Source: Leisingera sp. ANG-Vp (lineage in GTDB: Bacteria; Pseudomonadota; Alphaproteobacteria; Rhodobacterales; Rhodobacteraceae). Taken from it: a stretch of DNA of 64,000 bases. Position numbers and translations under genes: made by a program. Location of the stretch: NCBI RefSeq assembly GCF_000813725.1, contig NZ_JWLD01000015.1:1-64000 (forward strand), written 5' to 3'. The notes under the pieces were generated by a model, which was given only the letters and a program-made list of their open reading frames with translations, was not told the DNA's origin and did no database searches. Positions 35,636 through 45,473 of this stretch are shown piece after piece. Positions within the stretch are counted from its first letter, which is position 1; every line of letters begins with the position of its first letter.

Positions 35636-37045
35636 ATGACAGAAGAAAAATGGGGACAGCTCAGGAACCGGCTGTTGAAAACAGTAGGTCAGAACAATTT
35701 CACGACCTGGATTGAGCCTCTGGAGTTTGACGCTGTGGACGGCGGGGTTGCCGTCTTCAAGGTGCCGACGAATTTCATGGGGAATTACGTCAGCCAGAAT
35801 TTTGCAGATCTGATTCTGCACGAACTGACCATGGCCGGCGAGCCGGTGCAGCGCCTGGCCTTCCGGGTCGCCGCAAACAGCCCGGCACGGCCGGTGGAGC
35901 AGGCTGCGGCCCCGGCATATGCTGGCGGGCAGGAGGACCTGGAGGTCCTGACAGCGCCTGCAGCGGTATCCGCGGCGGCAGCCGGCAAAGACACGCTGGA
36001 AGCGCTGCAAGCAGCGCCGCTGGATCCGCGTTTTACTTTTGACAGTTTTGTGGTCGGCAAGCCGAACGAGCTGGCCCACGCGGCTGCGCGCCGGGTTGGC
36101 GAGGGCGGTCCGGTCACCTTCAACCCTCTGGTGCTGTACGGCGGCGTCGGCCTGGGTAAGACCCACCTGATGCACGCCATTGCTTGGGAGCTGAAGGAAA
36201 AGAACCCGGCGCTGAACGTGCTGTATCTCTCGGCGGAACAGTTCATGTACCGCTTTGTGCAGGCTCTGCGCGAGCGCAAGATGATGGACTTCAAGCACCT
36301 GTTCCGCTCGGTTGACGTTCTGATGGTGGATGACGTTCAGTTCATCGCCGGCAAGGATTCAACCCAGGAAGAGTTCTTCCACACCTTCAATGCGCTGGTG
36401 GATCAGAACAAGCAGATCATCATCTCTGCCGACCGCGCCCCGGGTGAGATCAAGGATCTGGAGGACCGGGTGAAATCCCGCCTTCAGTGCGGCCTGGTGG
36501 TGGACCTGCACCCGACCGACTATGAACTGCGCCTGGGCATCCTGCAGACCAAGGTGCAGCAGCAGCGCGAGACCTATCCGGACCTGCGCATCGCTGATGG
36601 CGTGCTGGAGTTCCTGGCGCACCGGATTTCGACCAACGTGCGCGTGCTCGAAGGCGCGCTGACCCGGCTGTTCGCCTTTGCTTCTCTGGTGGGCCGTGAG
36701 ATCGACATGGACCTGACCCAGGACTGCCTGGCCGACGTGCTGCGCGCCTCCGAGCGCAAGATCACTGTTGAGGAGATTCAGCGCAAGGTCTCTGAGTACT
36801 ACAACATCCGCATGTCCGACATCATCGGCCCCAAGCGCCTGCGCTCCTACGCACGCCCGCGCCAGGTGGCGATGTATCTGTGCAAGCAGCTGACCAGCCG
36901 CTCTCTGCCGGAAATCGGCCGCCGGTTCGGCGGGCGCGACCACACCACCGTGATGCACGGCGTCAAACGCATCGAGGAGCTGAAGCTCACCGACGGCCAG
37001 ATCGCTGAAGACGTGGAAATGCTGCGCCGCGCGCTGGAAGCCTGA
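35636..37045 (+). CDS. dnaA: chromosomal replication initiator protein DnaA
   Basis: 469 residues. Domain I about 1-85 (EEKWGQLRNRLLKTVGQNNFTTWIEPLEF), variable domain II to about 130, AAA+ domain III with Walker A GGVGLGKTHL and Walker B VDVLMVDDVQF, and domain IV ending in RRFGGRDHTTVMHGVKRIEEL, which contacts DnaA boxes. The ATG at 35636 has GAGG at 8 bases, preferred over the in-frame codon 12 bases upstream. Own terminator follows. Confidence 0.98.
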   Translation: MTEEKWGQLRNRLLKTVGQNNFTTWIEPLEFDAVDGGVAVFKVPTNFMGNYVSQNFADLILHELTMAGEPVQRLAFRVAANSPARPVEQAAAPAYAGGQEDLEVLTAPAAVSAAAAGKDTLEALQAAPLDPRFTFDSFVVGKPNELAHAAARRVGEGGPVTFNPLVLYGGVGLGKTHLMHAIAWELKEKNPALNVLYLSAEQFMYRFVQALRERKMMDFKHLFRSVDVLMVDDVQFIAGKDSTQEEFFHTFNALVDQNKQIIISADRAPGEIKDLEDRVKSRLQCGLVVDLHPTDYELRLGILQTKVQQQRETYPDLRIADGVLEFLAHRISTNVRVLEGALTRLFAFASLVGREIDMDLTQDCLADVLRASERKITVEEIQRKVSEYYNIRMSDIIGPKRLRSYARPRQVAMYLCKQLTSRSLPEIGRRFGGRDHTTVMHGVKRIEELKLTDGQIAEDVEMLRRALEA

Positions 37046-37071
37046 CGCGCATCCGCCCCCAAGTTTTACTG

Positions 37072-37099
37072 CGGCTCCGGTTTCCGGAGCCGTTTTTTT
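37072..37099 (+). terminator. rho-independent terminator of dnaA
   Basis: CGGCTCCGG-ttt-CCGGAGCCG then seven T, 26 bases beyond the dnaA stop. Confidence 0.95.
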
Positions 37100-37205
37100 A
37101 TTCAGTACCTGCACCCATAACGCGGCTGAATGCCCGGTATCACAGAAAACGAAGTTTCAAGCCCTGTAAAACCAGTCATAACAGCGCCCTGCACAGGAGC
37201 GCCGC

Positions 37206-38108
37206 ATGACTCAGCAAACCCCTGAAAACACGGATACCCCCCGCGGGCTGGCTTTTGCCGTCACCGCCTATCTGCTGTGGGGCTTTCTGCCGCTTTACAT
37301 GAAGGCGCTTTCGCATATTCCTGCGGCAGAGATTGTCACCCACCGGGTGATCTGGTCGGTGCCGGTGGCGGGTGCGCTGCTGATCATCCTGCGGCGGACC
37401 AAGGATCTGCAGGCGGCGCTGAAGAACCCACGGATGCTGGGTATGGCCTGTATCACTGCGGCGCTGATTTCCATCAACTGGGGGATCTATGTCTGGTCGA
37501 TCGCCGCCGGGCGGGCGCTGGATGCCGCACTTGGTTATTACATCAACCCGCTGTTCAGCATTGCGCTTGGCGCGCTGCTGCTGCGCGAGCCGCTCAGCAA
37601 AGCACAGCTCGCTGCGGTTGCTTTGGCAGCCGCCGCGGTGGTGGTGCTGACGCTGGAAGCGGGGCGGGTGCCTTGGGTGGCGGTCAGCCTGACCCTGACC
37701 TGGGGCTTCTACGCGTTCTTCAAGAAATCCCTGCCGATCGGCCCCAACCAGGGGTTCCTGCTGGAGGTGCTGATTCTGCTACCCCCGGCGCTCGGTTACT
37801 TTGGGTATCTTACGGTCACCGGCAGCAGCAATATCGGTGCCTCTTTCTCCGATACCGCGCTGCTGCTGGGCTGCGGCGTTGTCACTGCAGTGCCACTGAT
37901 CGTTTATGCCAACGGAGCCAAGCTGGTGCGGCTGTCGACGATGGGGATCCTGCAGTATATCGCACCGACGATGATCATGCTGGCGGCGGTGCTGCTGTTC
38001 GGCGAGGAATTCGGCCGCGCCCGGATGATCGCCTTCCCGATGATCTGGGCCGCATTGGTGATCTACACCGTGCCGATGCTGAGGCAGATGCGCAAACGGC
38101 CGGGTTGA
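37206..38108 (+). CDS. rarD: EamA-family transporter RarD
   Basis: 300 residues with ten transmembrane helices in two five-helix EamA units. GLAFAVTAYLLWGFLPLYMKAL at the start and YINPLFSIALGALLLREPLS in the fourth-fifth helix are RarD markers (chloramphenicol-sensitivity protein family). Presumed exporter of small metabolites; no substrate known. AGGAG before ATG 37206. Followed by a family 2 hairpin repeat. Confidence 0.9.
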   Translation: MTQQTPENTDTPRGLAFAVTAYLLWGFLPLYMKALSHIPAAEIVTHRVIWSVPVAGALLIILRRTKDLQAALKNPRMLGMACITAALISINWGIYVWSIAAGRALDAALGYYINPLFSIALGALLLREPLSKAQLAAVALAAAAVVVLTLEAGRVPWVAVSLTLTWGFYAFFKKSLPIGPNQGFLLEVLILLPPALGYFGYLTVTGSSNIGASFSDTALLLGCGVVTAVPLIVYANGAKLVRLSTMGILQYIAPTMIMLAAVLLFGEEFGRARMIAFPMIWAALVIYTVPMLRQMRKRPG

Positions 38109-38129
38109 GGAAGTGCCACAGAAACAAAA

Positions 38130-38211
38130 CCGCCCGGCCGATAGGCCGGGCAGCGCCTGACCTTCCCCCTGGGAAGGCGCTATCGCGCCCACCCAAGGTC
38201 AGGCGCTGCCC
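38130..38211. repeat. dispersed hairpin repeat, family 2, copy 2
   Basis: Starts 21 bases after the rarD stop. Hairpin GCCCGGCC-gat-aGGCCGGGC (38132-38150) overlaps the left arm GGGCAGCGCCTGACCTT (38148-38164), which is exactly complementary to 38195-38211. The 30-base loop carries its own GGAAGGCGC and GCGCCC pieces. The left half matches copy 1 at 21460-21511. No T-tract. Confidence 0.7.
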
Positions 38212-38275
38212 TCAGAGATCTATTGATTCCAGGGGCGTAAGGCAGGCTAGTGTTGAATTTACAGCTAAGGCGGGC

Positions 38276-39025
38276 TTATTCGCCCGGCTGCGCGTCCTCT
38301 ATCACACCCACAACCGGCCCCATCATGAAACCGGCATCGCTGCGCCCCAGCTGCGGCGCATGCAGGCGCGAGATATTGCCGTCGAAATACAGCGCATTGG
38401 GCAGCTTCAGGTGATCCCGGAACAGGCTGCCGAACTGGTGGAATGTCACCGCATTGCGCGAGATGGCAAAGACCACCCGGCTGCCATCCGCCGAGGTGCC
38501 GACGCCGTTGCGCACGTAGTAGCTGTCCGAATCGGGCAGGAACCGCGGATGCAATTCTCCGTCGATCACCAGCATCGGGCCCGATTGAGTGGCATGGGCA
38601 CAGGACGGGGCCGATTTCTCAAAGGCCAGCGTTTCAAACACATCAGCCCGGCCCTCACGGATGCAGAAAACCCCATTGGGCAGCAGGCCGAAATTGCCGG
38701 GGCCTGCATTGGTCACCAGCCGCATCTCCTGATCGCCGTCCTCGACGTAGAGACCGACCGGTGAGCGGTCGCTGTGATACATCCCGGCATTGGTGGCAAA
38801 GGCCAGCGTTTTGCCGTCTTCTGCCAGGGCGCCGTCCAGAGTGGAGAAATGCCCGTAGACCTGCCCCTCGCCGTCGCGCAGGAACAGCCGCAGCTGCTCC
38901 TGGGAGGCATCGACTTCGCAGATCGAATAGCGGTTGCCGCCGTAGGCCACATCGCTGCAATCCACCGCGCCAGCGGCCGGGGCGGCCCAAAGCGCGGCCA
39001 GCAGCAAAGCGGCCCGGCGGATCAC
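38276..39025 (-). CDS. secreted phosphodiester-glycosidase-like protein (DUF2233)
   Basis: 249 residues with signal peptide about 1-19 ([20 protein letters not shown]). The DUF2233/NAGPA fold is indicated by [50 protein letters not shown] and [12 protein letters not shown]. The human member uncovers mannose-6-phosphate tags; bacterial members act on other phosphodiester sugars, including wall material. Its start overlaps the rbfA stop (ATGA), so it rides on the rbfA transcript. Substrate unknown. Confidence 0.85.
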   Translation of the reverse strand: MIRRAALLLAALWAAPAAGAVDCSDVAYGGNRYSICEVDASQEQLRLFLRDGEGQVYGHFSTLDGALAEDGKTLAFATNAGMYHSDRSPVGLYVEDGDQEMRLVTNAGPGNFGLLPNGVFCIREGRADVFETLAFEKSAPSCAHATQSGPMLVIDGELHPRFLPDSDSYYVRNGVGTSADGSRVVFAISRNAVTFHQFGSLFRDHLKLPNALYFDGNISRLHAPQLGRSDAGFMMGPVVGVIEDAQPGE

Positions 39026-39417
39026 TCTTCCACGTCGCGGCGCACCGCGTCCTGGGACAGCATCCGGCGGGTGTCGTCCATCTGGTCAAAGGTCTCGTCC
39101 AGCCGGAAGCGCAGGTCCGGGGTGAACTTCAGCCCCAGCTTCTTGCCGACACTGCGGCGCAGCTCGCTCTTGTTGCGGGCCAGCAGTTTCAGCACGTCCT
39201 CCTGCCCCTTGCCGCCCAGCGGCAGCACAAAGGCGGTGGCGATTTTCAGATCGGGAGAGGTGCGCACCTCGCCCACGGTGATCGACATGCGGTTCAGGTC
39301 CGGGTCATGCACATCGCCGCGCGCCAGCACCTCGGAGAGAGTGCGGCGGATCAGTTCGCCGACGCGAAGCTGGCGCTGGGAAGGCCCGGGGCCGTCGTGG
39401 AATTTATTCTTAGCCAT
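39022..39417 (-). CDS. rbfA: 30S ribosome-binding factor A
   Basis: 131 residues, KH-like fold. [27 protein letters not shown] is the standard N-terminal helix and [26 protein letters not shown] the beta core. Needed for late 16S 5'-end maturation and cold growth. Divergent from dapB (86 bases) and overlapping the DUF2233 gene by 4 bases. It is separate from truB, which lies 19 kb away. Confidence 0.95.
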   Translation of the reverse strand: MAKNKFHDGPGPSQRQLRVGELIRRTLSEVLARGDVHDPDLNRMSITVGEVRTSPDLKIATAFVLPLGGKGQEDVLKLLARNKSELRRSVGKKLGLKFTPDLRFRLDETFDQMDDTRRMLSQDAVRRDVEE

Positions 39418-39503
39418 ATTCTCGATCTATGCCGGATCGCAGCCTTTGCCAAGCGCTGCCCGGCACTGTAGGACAAATCCAGCTTGAACAAGGGAATTGG
39501 CCA

Positions 39504-40313
39504 ATGACTCATAAACCAGGGATCGTGATCACCGGCGCATCGGGCCGTATGGGGCAGATGCTGATCAAGACGGTGCTGGAAAGCGATAAGGCCACGCTGG
39601 CAGGCGCGGTCGAGCGCGAGGGCCACGGCTGGGTCGGCCGCGACGTCGGTGAGGCGATGGGCGGGGTGCCGGTCGGCGTGACCGTGACCGCGGATGCTCT
39701 GGAGGCGTTCTCCAAGGCGCAGGCGGTGATCGACTTCACTGCGCCTGAGGCAACCCTGGCGTTTTCCAAGCTGGCGGCCCAGGCCCGTGCGGTGCATGTG
39801 ATCGGCACCACCGGCATGACGGATGAACAGATTGCCCAGCTGGAGCCTGCGTCGCGCCACGCGGTGATCGTACGCGCGGGCAACATGAGCCTGGGTGTCA
39901 ATCTGCTGACCCAGCTGACCAAGAAGGTCGCTGCGGCGCTGGATGAAGACTTCGACATCGAGGTGATCGAAGCGCATCACCACCACAAGGTGGACGCACC
40001 TTCCGGCACCGCGCTGATGCTGGGCGAGGCTGCCGCCGAGGGCCGCGGCGTCAAACTGGCAGATGTGCGCGATTCCGGCCGTGATGGCATCACCGGCGCC
40101 CGCAAGCGCGGCGACATCGGTTTCACCGCCATCCGCGGCGGCGACATCGTGGGGGAGCATGACGTGCTGTTTGCCGCTGCAGGCGAGCGCATTGTGCTGC
40201 GCCACCTGGCCACCGACCGGGCCATCTTTGCCCGCGGCGCGCTGAAAGCCGCGCTGTGGGGGCAGGACAAGGGGCCGGGCCAGTACGATATGGTGGATGT
40301 GCTGGGGCTCTAA
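39504..40313 (+). CDS. dapB: 4-hydroxy-tetrahydrodipicolinate reductase
   Basis: 269 residues. NAD(P)H reduction that yields tetrahydrodipicolinate, the DapD substrate. Cofactor motif GASGRMGQM (11-19) and the catalytic block [15 protein letters not shown] (H158-H161, K162) are complete; the C-terminus [14 protein letters not shown] is family-typical. ATG 39504 follows AGGGAA. Confidence 0.97.
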   Translation: MTHKPGIVITGASGRMGQMLIKTVLESDKATLAGAVEREGHGWVGRDVGEAMGGVPVGVTVTADALEAFSKAQAVIDFTAPEATLAFSKLAAQARAVHVIGTTGMTDEQIAQLEPASRHAVIVRAGNMSLGVNLLTQLTKKVAAALDEDFDIEVIEAHHHHKVDAPSGTALMLGEAAAEGRGVKLADVRDSGRDGITGARKRGDIGFTAIRGGDIVGEHDVLFAAAGERIVLRHLATDRAIFARGALKAALWGQDKGPGQYDMVDVLGL

Positions 40314-40385
40314 GCGCAAACATGCGGCCTTGCCGGGCCGCTGTCTCCCCTTTCGGCGGCACAACTGCCTGACGGACTGTGGACA

Positions 40386-40465
40386 GGAGTACTTGTGCAA
40401 AAGAGAAGCCAAGGCTCTTCTTCTTTGAAGCAAGTACTCTGGGGGGGGCGGGGGCTGGCCCCCGC
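40386..40465 (-). repeat. diverged copy of hairpin repeat family 1 (copy D)
   Basis: Read on the minus strand: GCGGGGGCCAGCCCCCGC hairpin, run of C, then AGAGTACTTGCTTCAAAGAAG and an extended imperfect hairpin whose outer 9-base arms GAGTACTTG / CAAGTACTC are at 40387-40395 and 40432-40440. It begins 8 bases beyond the DUF1674 stop, the same 3' position as copies B and C. Confidence 0.55.
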
Positions 40466-40473
40466 AGAAACGC

Positions 40474-40662
40474 TCAGAAATCGACGGCGATGCCCTTTTT
40501 CTCCCAATCGCCATAGCGTGCAGGATCGGGGCCGTCGCGGCCGCCCAGCTCTGTGGGGCGGGGTTCTTGCGCTTCGGCGGCCTTGCGGCGTTCCTCGGCT
40601 TCGGCCAGGGCGCGCAGGGCCGCGGGCGGCAGGTCTTTCTTCTCAGGGGTCTCTTCGCTCAT
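40474..40662 (-). CDS. DUF1674 protein (SDHAF4/Sdh8-type succinate dehydrogenase assembly factor)
   Basis: 62 residues, charged N-terminus (MSEETPEKKDLPPAALRALAEAEERR) and the family signature GGRDGPDPARYGDWEKKGIAVDF at the C-terminus. Eukaryotic homologues protect the flavinylated SdhA subunit during complex II assembly. Soluble, no target peptide. It faces rsmB divergently (78-base gap). Function in bacteria is inferred from the family. Confidence 0.85.
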   Translation of the reverse strand: MSEETPEKKDLPPAALRALAEAEERRKAAEAQEPRPTELGGRDGPDPARYGDWEKKGIAVDF

Positions 40663-40740
40663 CGCGGGTTCCTTTATGCTCCGCCCATGATATACGCCCC
40701 TGTCCGGCGCAAACAACCCGAGCGCCCTAGGAGTATCCAG

Positions 40741-42003
40741 ATGTCCGATGCCAATCACGCCCGCCGCACCGCTGTCTACCTGCTGGATCAGGTCCTCGGA
40801 GAGGGGCGGCTGCTGGCGGAATGCTATGCCGCGGGTGCGCTTGAGAAGCTGGCGCCTGAGGAGCGGGCACGGGCGCAGCGGCTGGCGGTGGAAACCCTGC
40901 GCGGGCTGGAGCGGGCTGACCGGATCCTGAAGAAGCACCTGAAGAAGACGCCGCCGCTGATGGTGATGAACGCGCTGCGGCTGGGCACGGTGGAGCTGTG
41001 CGCAGGCGGTGCCGCGCATGGGGTGGTGAATGCGATGGTGGCGATTATTTCCAAGCACCGCCGCCACGGGCAGCTCAAAGGGCTGGTCAATGCGGTGCTG
41101 CGCAAGGTGGCAGAGGAAGGACCGGCGGAATGGGCCAAGCTGCGTATCCCGCGGCTGCCGAACTGGCTGCGCAAACCGCTGGTGCAGGCCTGGGGCGCGG
41201 AGGCGATGCTGGGTATTGAAGCTGCGCACTTTGCAGGTGCATCGCTGGATGTGACCGGCAAGCCGGGCGCTGATCTGTCCGCTTTGGGCGGAGAGGGGCT
41301 GCCGGCGGGCTCGGTGCGGATTGCCAGTGCGGGCCAGGTCTCGGCTCTGCCGGGCTATGACGCCGGGGATTGGTGGATTCAAGACGCTGCCGCTGCGATG
41401 CCGGCCCGTATTTTGAATGCGCAAGCAGGTGAGATCGTTCTCGAACTTTGCGCCGCGCCGGGCGGCAAGACCATGCAGATGGCCGCCGCAGGTGCGAAAG
41501 TGACGGCGGTGGATGCGTCGGAGCCGCGTATGGCTCGCCTCAAGGAGAATCTCGCCCGCACCGGGCTAGCGGCGGATCTGATCGTGGGGGATGCGCTGGA
41601 GCAGCGGGGCCAGTATGACGCCGTGCTGCTGGATGCGCCCTGTTCTGCCACCGGCACCATCCGCCGCCACCCGGACTTGCCGCAGGCCAAGGACGGCAGC
41701 GAGTTCGGCCAGCTGATCGAGCTGCAGGCGCAGCTGCTGGCGCATGCCTGGAGTCTGGTGAAGCCTGGCGGGCGGCTGATGTTCTGCACCTGCTCGCTCC
41801 TGCCCGACGAGGGCGAATGCCAGGTGGAAGAAGCGCTGGAGATGTTCGAGGACATGGCGGCTGACCGCGGCGCGCTGCAGATCGCGGGTGTGGAGCCGGA
41901 GTGGATCACCGAGGAAGGCGGGCTGCGGCTGCGTCCCGATTACTGGCCAGAGCGCGGCGGCATGGACGGCTTCTATATGGCCCTTCTGCGCAAATCCGCG
42001 TGA
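40741..42003 (+). CDS. rsmB: 16S rRNA m5C967-type methyltransferase
   Basis: 420 residues. NusB-like N-terminal domain (about 1-135), then the methyltransferase with SAM motif LELCAAPGGKTMQMA, the proline-cysteine motif DAPCSATGTIRRHPD and the second cysteine in FCTCSLLPDEGE, the two catalytic cysteines of m5C enzymes. AGGAG decides the start at 40741. First of a same-strand run including the heparinase-like gene and purH. Confidence 0.92.
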   Translation: MSDANHARRTAVYLLDQVLGEGRLLAECYAAGALEKLAPEERARAQRLAVETLRGLERADRILKKHLKKTPPLMVMNALRLGTVELCAGGAAHGVVNAMVAIISKHRRHGQLKGLVNAVLRKVAEEGPAEWAKLRIPRLPNWLRKPLVQAWGAEAMLGIEAAHFAGASLDVTGKPGADLSALGGEGLPAGSVRIASAGQVSALPGYDAGDWWIQDAAAAMPARILNAQAGEIVLELCAAPGGKTMQMAAAGAKVTAVDASEPRMARLKENLARTGLAADLIVGDALEQRGQYDAVLLDAPCSATGTIRRHPDLPQAKDGSEFGQLIELQAQLLAHAWSLVKPGGRLMFCTCSLLPDEGECQVEEALEMFEDMAADRGALQIAGVEPEWITEEGGLRLRPDYWPERGGMDGFYMALLRKSA

Positions 42004-42103
42004 CCCCGGGGCGCCTCCGGCATTCGCCGGTGACTTGCGCCGCACCCCGCGTTATGCTCGCGCCAAAACGCCCTGGTAACCCCCTGGCGCGAGGCAGAAG
42101 AGC

Positions 42104-43846
42104 ATGTCCACTTACGACAGAATGGCAAGCCGCGGCACCCGGCTGCTGAACCGGTATTATGCTTGGCGGGCGCGCAGCCAGCCGGCTGCCACCGGCTTTG
42201 TCTCGCAGCCTGAGCCGCGCACCATCGGCAGCTTTGCCCGCGGGCGGCAGCTGGTGGCGGGAAACCTTCTGTTTGCGGGTTATCTGGTCGAATCGCCTGA
42301 CACCGGCCTGTGGGAAGTCGCTGCCCCGGATGCCGCCTTTGACGCGGAGCGGCACGGGTTTGCCTGGCTCGACGATCTGGCTGCAGTGGGCGACTTCAAG
42401 GCCCGCGCTAAGGCGCAGCGCTGGGTTTGGGGCTGGATCGAACAGCACGGGCGCGGCGGCGGTCTGGCGTGGCTTCCGGACCTCACTGGCCGGCGGGTGA
42501 TCCGCTGGATCAACCACGCGCTGTTCCTGCTAAGCGGTAAGGAAAAAGACGAAGCCGAGGCCTTTTATGGCGCGCTGGGGCGGCAGACCTGGTATCTGTC
42601 TCAGCGCTGGCAGGGGGCGGCGCCCGGCCTGCCGCGGTTCGAAGCCTTGTGCGGGCTGATTTATGCGGGCCTGTCTCTGCAAGGGCGCGAAGAACTGGCA
42701 GATCCGGCCGTCAGGGCGCTGGCTGCGGAATGCGAGTCTCAGATTGATGATCAGGGCGGCTTGCCGACCCGCAACCCTGAGGAACTGCTTGAGGTCTTCA
42801 CCCTGCTGACCTGGGCGGCAGCAGCCTTGAACGAGGCCGGGCGGGCCGTACCGCATTCTCATTCCGCTGCTATTGAACGAATCGCGCCCACCCTGCGCAC
42901 TCTGCGCCACTGTGATGGAAGCTTGGCGCGGTTCCACGGGGGAGGGCGCGGGCTGGAGGGACGGCTGGACCACGCTCTGGCTGCCAGCCATGTCGCAGAA
43001 CGCCATGCCGATGGGCTGGCGATGGGGTTTGCCCGGCTTTCGGCGCGGCGTACATCGGTGATCGTTGACGCTTCCGTCCCGCCGAAAGGCAAGGCGTCGA
43101 ACTACGGCCATGCCTCAACCATGGCATTCGAGCTGACCTCCGGGCGGCGTCCCTTAATCGTGAACTGCGGTTCGGGCGAAACTTTTGGCACCGAGTGGCG
43201 CCGGGCAGGAAGGGCTACTCCTTCACACACCACTCTTTGCATTGAGGGTCATTCCAGCGCCCGCCTCGCTGCGCCGCATAAGACCACAGGCCATGAGGAA
43301 CTGATTGAAGCGCCAGACGACGTACCCTTGGAGGTCAGCGACCTGGCCAACGGTTTCCGGTTCCAGGGGGGGCACAATGGCTATGAGGCGCATTTCGGGC
43401 TGACGCATGCGCGTACGCTGGATCTGTCATTTGACGGAAGGGCATTGAGCGGCGAGGACATGCTGGTGGCGCTGGATGATGCGGCAAAGCGCCAATTCTC
43501 CAAGGTGCGGGACGCCAGTCCGGAGGGCGGTGTCGGCTTTGATATCCGCCTGCATCTGCACCCGGAGGTGGATACAGCCCTTGACTTGGGCGGCGCAGCA
43601 GTATCCATGGCGCTCAAGAGCGGGGAAATCTGGGTTTTCCGTCATGACGGCACTTGCAAACTGTCGCTGGAGCCGAGCGTTTACCTGGAAAAGACCCGCT
43701 TGAAGCCGCGTGCGGCAAAGCAGATCGTTTTATCCGGGCGGGCGATGGAGTATGCCACCCGCGTCCGGTGGACGCTCAGCAAGGCGCAGGAGACTGCGGT
43801 TGCCGTGCGAGACCTGAACCGGGACGAACCCGAGACGTTTGACTGA
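42104..43846 (+). CDS. heparinase II/III-family protein
   Basis: 580 residues. The N-terminal half is an alpha-helical toroid-like region and the second half (about 310-560) is the Hepar_II_III beta domain, recognised by FHGGGRGLEGRLD and VIVDASVPPKGKASNYGHASTMAFELTSGRRPLIVNCGSGE. The family includes polysaccharide lyases acting on acidic glycans. No signal peptide is visible, so either export is unusual or the protein acts inside the cell. It sits between rsmB and purH with short gaps and no sugar genes, which argues for a conserved housekeeping role in this lineage. Confidence 0.85.
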   Translation: MSTYDRMASRGTRLLNRYYAWRARSQPAATGFVSQPEPRTIGSFARGRQLVAGNLLFAGYLVESPDTGLWEVAAPDAAFDAERHGFAWLDDLAAVGDFKARAKAQRWVWGWIEQHGRGGGLAWLPDLTGRRVIRWINHALFLLSGKEKDEAEAFYGALGRQTWYLSQRWQGAAPGLPRFEALCGLIYAGLSLQGREELADPAVRALAAECESQIDDQGGLPTRNPEELLEVFTLLTWAAAALNEAGRAVPHSHSAAIERIAPTLRTLRHCDGSLARFHGGGRGLEGRLDHALAASHVAERHADGLAMGFARLSARRTSVIVDASVPPKGKASNYGHASTMAFELTSGRRPLIVNCGSGETFGTEWRRAGRATPSHTTLCIEGHSSARLAAPHKTTGHEELIEAPDDVPLEVSDLANGFRFQGGHNGYEAHFGLTHARTLDLSFDGRALSGEDMLVALDDAAKRQFSKVRDASPEGGVGFDIRLHLHPEVDTALDLGGAAVSMALKSGEIWVFRHDGTCKLSLEPSVYLEKTRLKPRAAKQIVLSGRAMEYATRVRWTLSKAQETAVAVRDLNRDEPETFD

Positions 43847-43870
43847 GCCTTTAAAAGGACCTGCCCTGCC

Positions 43871-45460
43871 ATGACCGACCTTCACCCCGTACGCCGTGCG
43901 CTGCTTTCCGTATCCGACAAGACCGGCCTGATTGAGCTGGGCAAGGCGCTGGCTGCGCGCGGTGTTGAACTGCTGTCGACCGGCGGGTCCGCCAAGGCGC
44001 TGCGCGATTCCGGTCTGACGGTCAAGGACGTGTCCGAAGTGACCGGCTTCCCGGAAATGATGGACGGCCGCGTCAAGACCCTGCACCCGATGGTGCATGG
44101 CGGCCTGCTGGCGCTGCGCGACAATGACACCCATGTTGCCGCGATGAATGAACACGGCATCGGCGCCATCGACCTGCTGGTGGTGAATCTCTACCCGTTT
44201 GAAGCGGCGCTGGCCCGCGGTGCGGATTATGACGAGATGATCGAGAACATCGACATCGGCGGCCCCGCAATGATCCGCGCGGCCTCCAAGAACCACTTGT
44301 TTGTGAACGTCGTGACCGACGTGCAGGACTATGATGCGCTGCTGGCAGAGCTGGACGCAAACGACGGCCAGACCTCTTACGCTTTCCGCCAGCGCCTGTC
44401 GCAGACCGCCTATGCCCGCACAGCCGCCTATGACGCCGCCGTGTCGAACTGGATGGCCTCGGCAATCGAAGAGAAGACCCCGCGCCGCCGCGCCTTTGCC
44501 GGCGAGCTGAAGCAGACCCTGCGCTATGGCGAGAACAGCCACCAGGAAGCGGCGTTCTACACCGATGGCTCGAACCGCCCCGGCGTCGCCACCGCCGTGC
44601 AGCTGCAGGGCAAGGAACTGAGCTACAACAACATCAACGACACCGACGCGGCCTATGAGCTGGTGGCGGAGTTCGATCCGGCCGACAGCGCTGCCGTGGC
44701 GATCATCAAACACGCCAACCCCTGCGGTGTGGCCAAGGGCGCCACTCTGGCCGAGGCCTATCAGAAAGCTTTCGACTGCGACCGCACGTCCGCTTTCGGC
44801 GGCATCGTGGCGCTGAACCAGCCGCTGGACGCGGAGACTGCCAAGAAGATCACCGAGATCTTCACCGAGGTCGTGATCGCGCCGGGCGCATCTGATGAAG
44901 CGAAGGAAATCTTTGCCGCCAAGAAAAACCTGCGCCTGCTGCTGACCGACGGTCTGCCGGACCCGCGTAAAGCCATCACCGCCTATAAGCAAGTGGCAGG
45001 CGGTGTGCTGGTGCAGGACAAAGACGTTGGCTACGTCGGCATGGACGACCTCAAGGTGGTGACCGAAAAGGCCCCGTCTGATGCGCAGATGCAGGACCTG
45101 CTGTTTGCCTGGAAAGTTGCCAAGCACGTCAAGTCCAACGCCATTGTCTATGTGAAGGACAGCGCGACTGTGGGTGTCGGTGCAGGCCAGATGAGCCGTC
45201 TGGACAGTGCCAATGTGGCGGCTGCCAAGGCGGGCCGCATGGCCGCTGAGCTGGGGCTGGAAGAAAGCCTCGCCAAGGGTTGCGCTGTGGCGTCTGATGC
45301 GTTCTTCCCCTTTGCCGACGGCCTGCTGGAAGCGGCCGCAGCGGGCGGTGCCTGCGTCATTCAGCCGGGCGGCTCGATGCGCGATGACGAGGTGATCAAG
45401 GCGGCCAATGAAAAAGGCCTGGCCATGGTCTTTACCGGCATGCGCCACTTCCGCCACTAA
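43871..45460 (+). CDS. purH: bifunctional AICAR transformylase / IMP cyclohydrolase
   Basis: 529 residues, the last two steps to IMP. The N-terminal MGS-like cyclohydrolase domain (about 1-145) has [14 protein letters not shown] and [15 protein letters not shown]; the AICARFT domain follows with [14 protein letters not shown], the [11 protein letters not shown] block containing the catalytic histidine, and [14 protein letters not shown] upstream of ATG 43871. lspA follows after 13 bases. Confidence 0.97.
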   Translation: MTDLHPVRRALLSVSDKTGLIELGKALAARGVELLSTGGSAKALRDSGLTVKDVSEVTGFPEMMDGRVKTLHPMVHGGLLALRDNDTHVAAMNEHGIGAIDLLVVNLYPFEAALARGADYDEMIENIDIGGPAMIRAASKNHLFVNVVTDVQDYDALLAELDANDGQTSYAFRQRLSQTAYARTAAYDAAVSNWMASAIEEKTPRRRAFAGELKQTLRYGENSHQEAAFYTDGSNRPGVATAVQLQGKELSYNNINDTDAAYELVAEFDPADSAAVAIIKHANPCGVAKGATLAEAYQKAFDCDRTSAFGGIVALNQPLDAETAKKITEIFTEVVIAPGASDEAKEIFAAKKNLRLLLTDGLPDPRKAITAYKQVAGGVLVQDKDVGYVGMDDLKVVTEKAPSDAQMQDLLFAWKVAKHVKSNAIVYVKDSATVGVGAGQMSRLDSANVAAAKAGRMAAELGLEESLAKGCAVASDAFFPFADGLLEAAAAGGACVIQPGGSMRDDEVIKAANEKGLAMVFTGMRHFRH

Positions 45461-45473
45461 GCAGAGCGATACA

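Noticed and set aside
43730-45457. 575-codon open frame opposite purH
   Set aside because: Shadow of purH; composition and position give no support for a gene.
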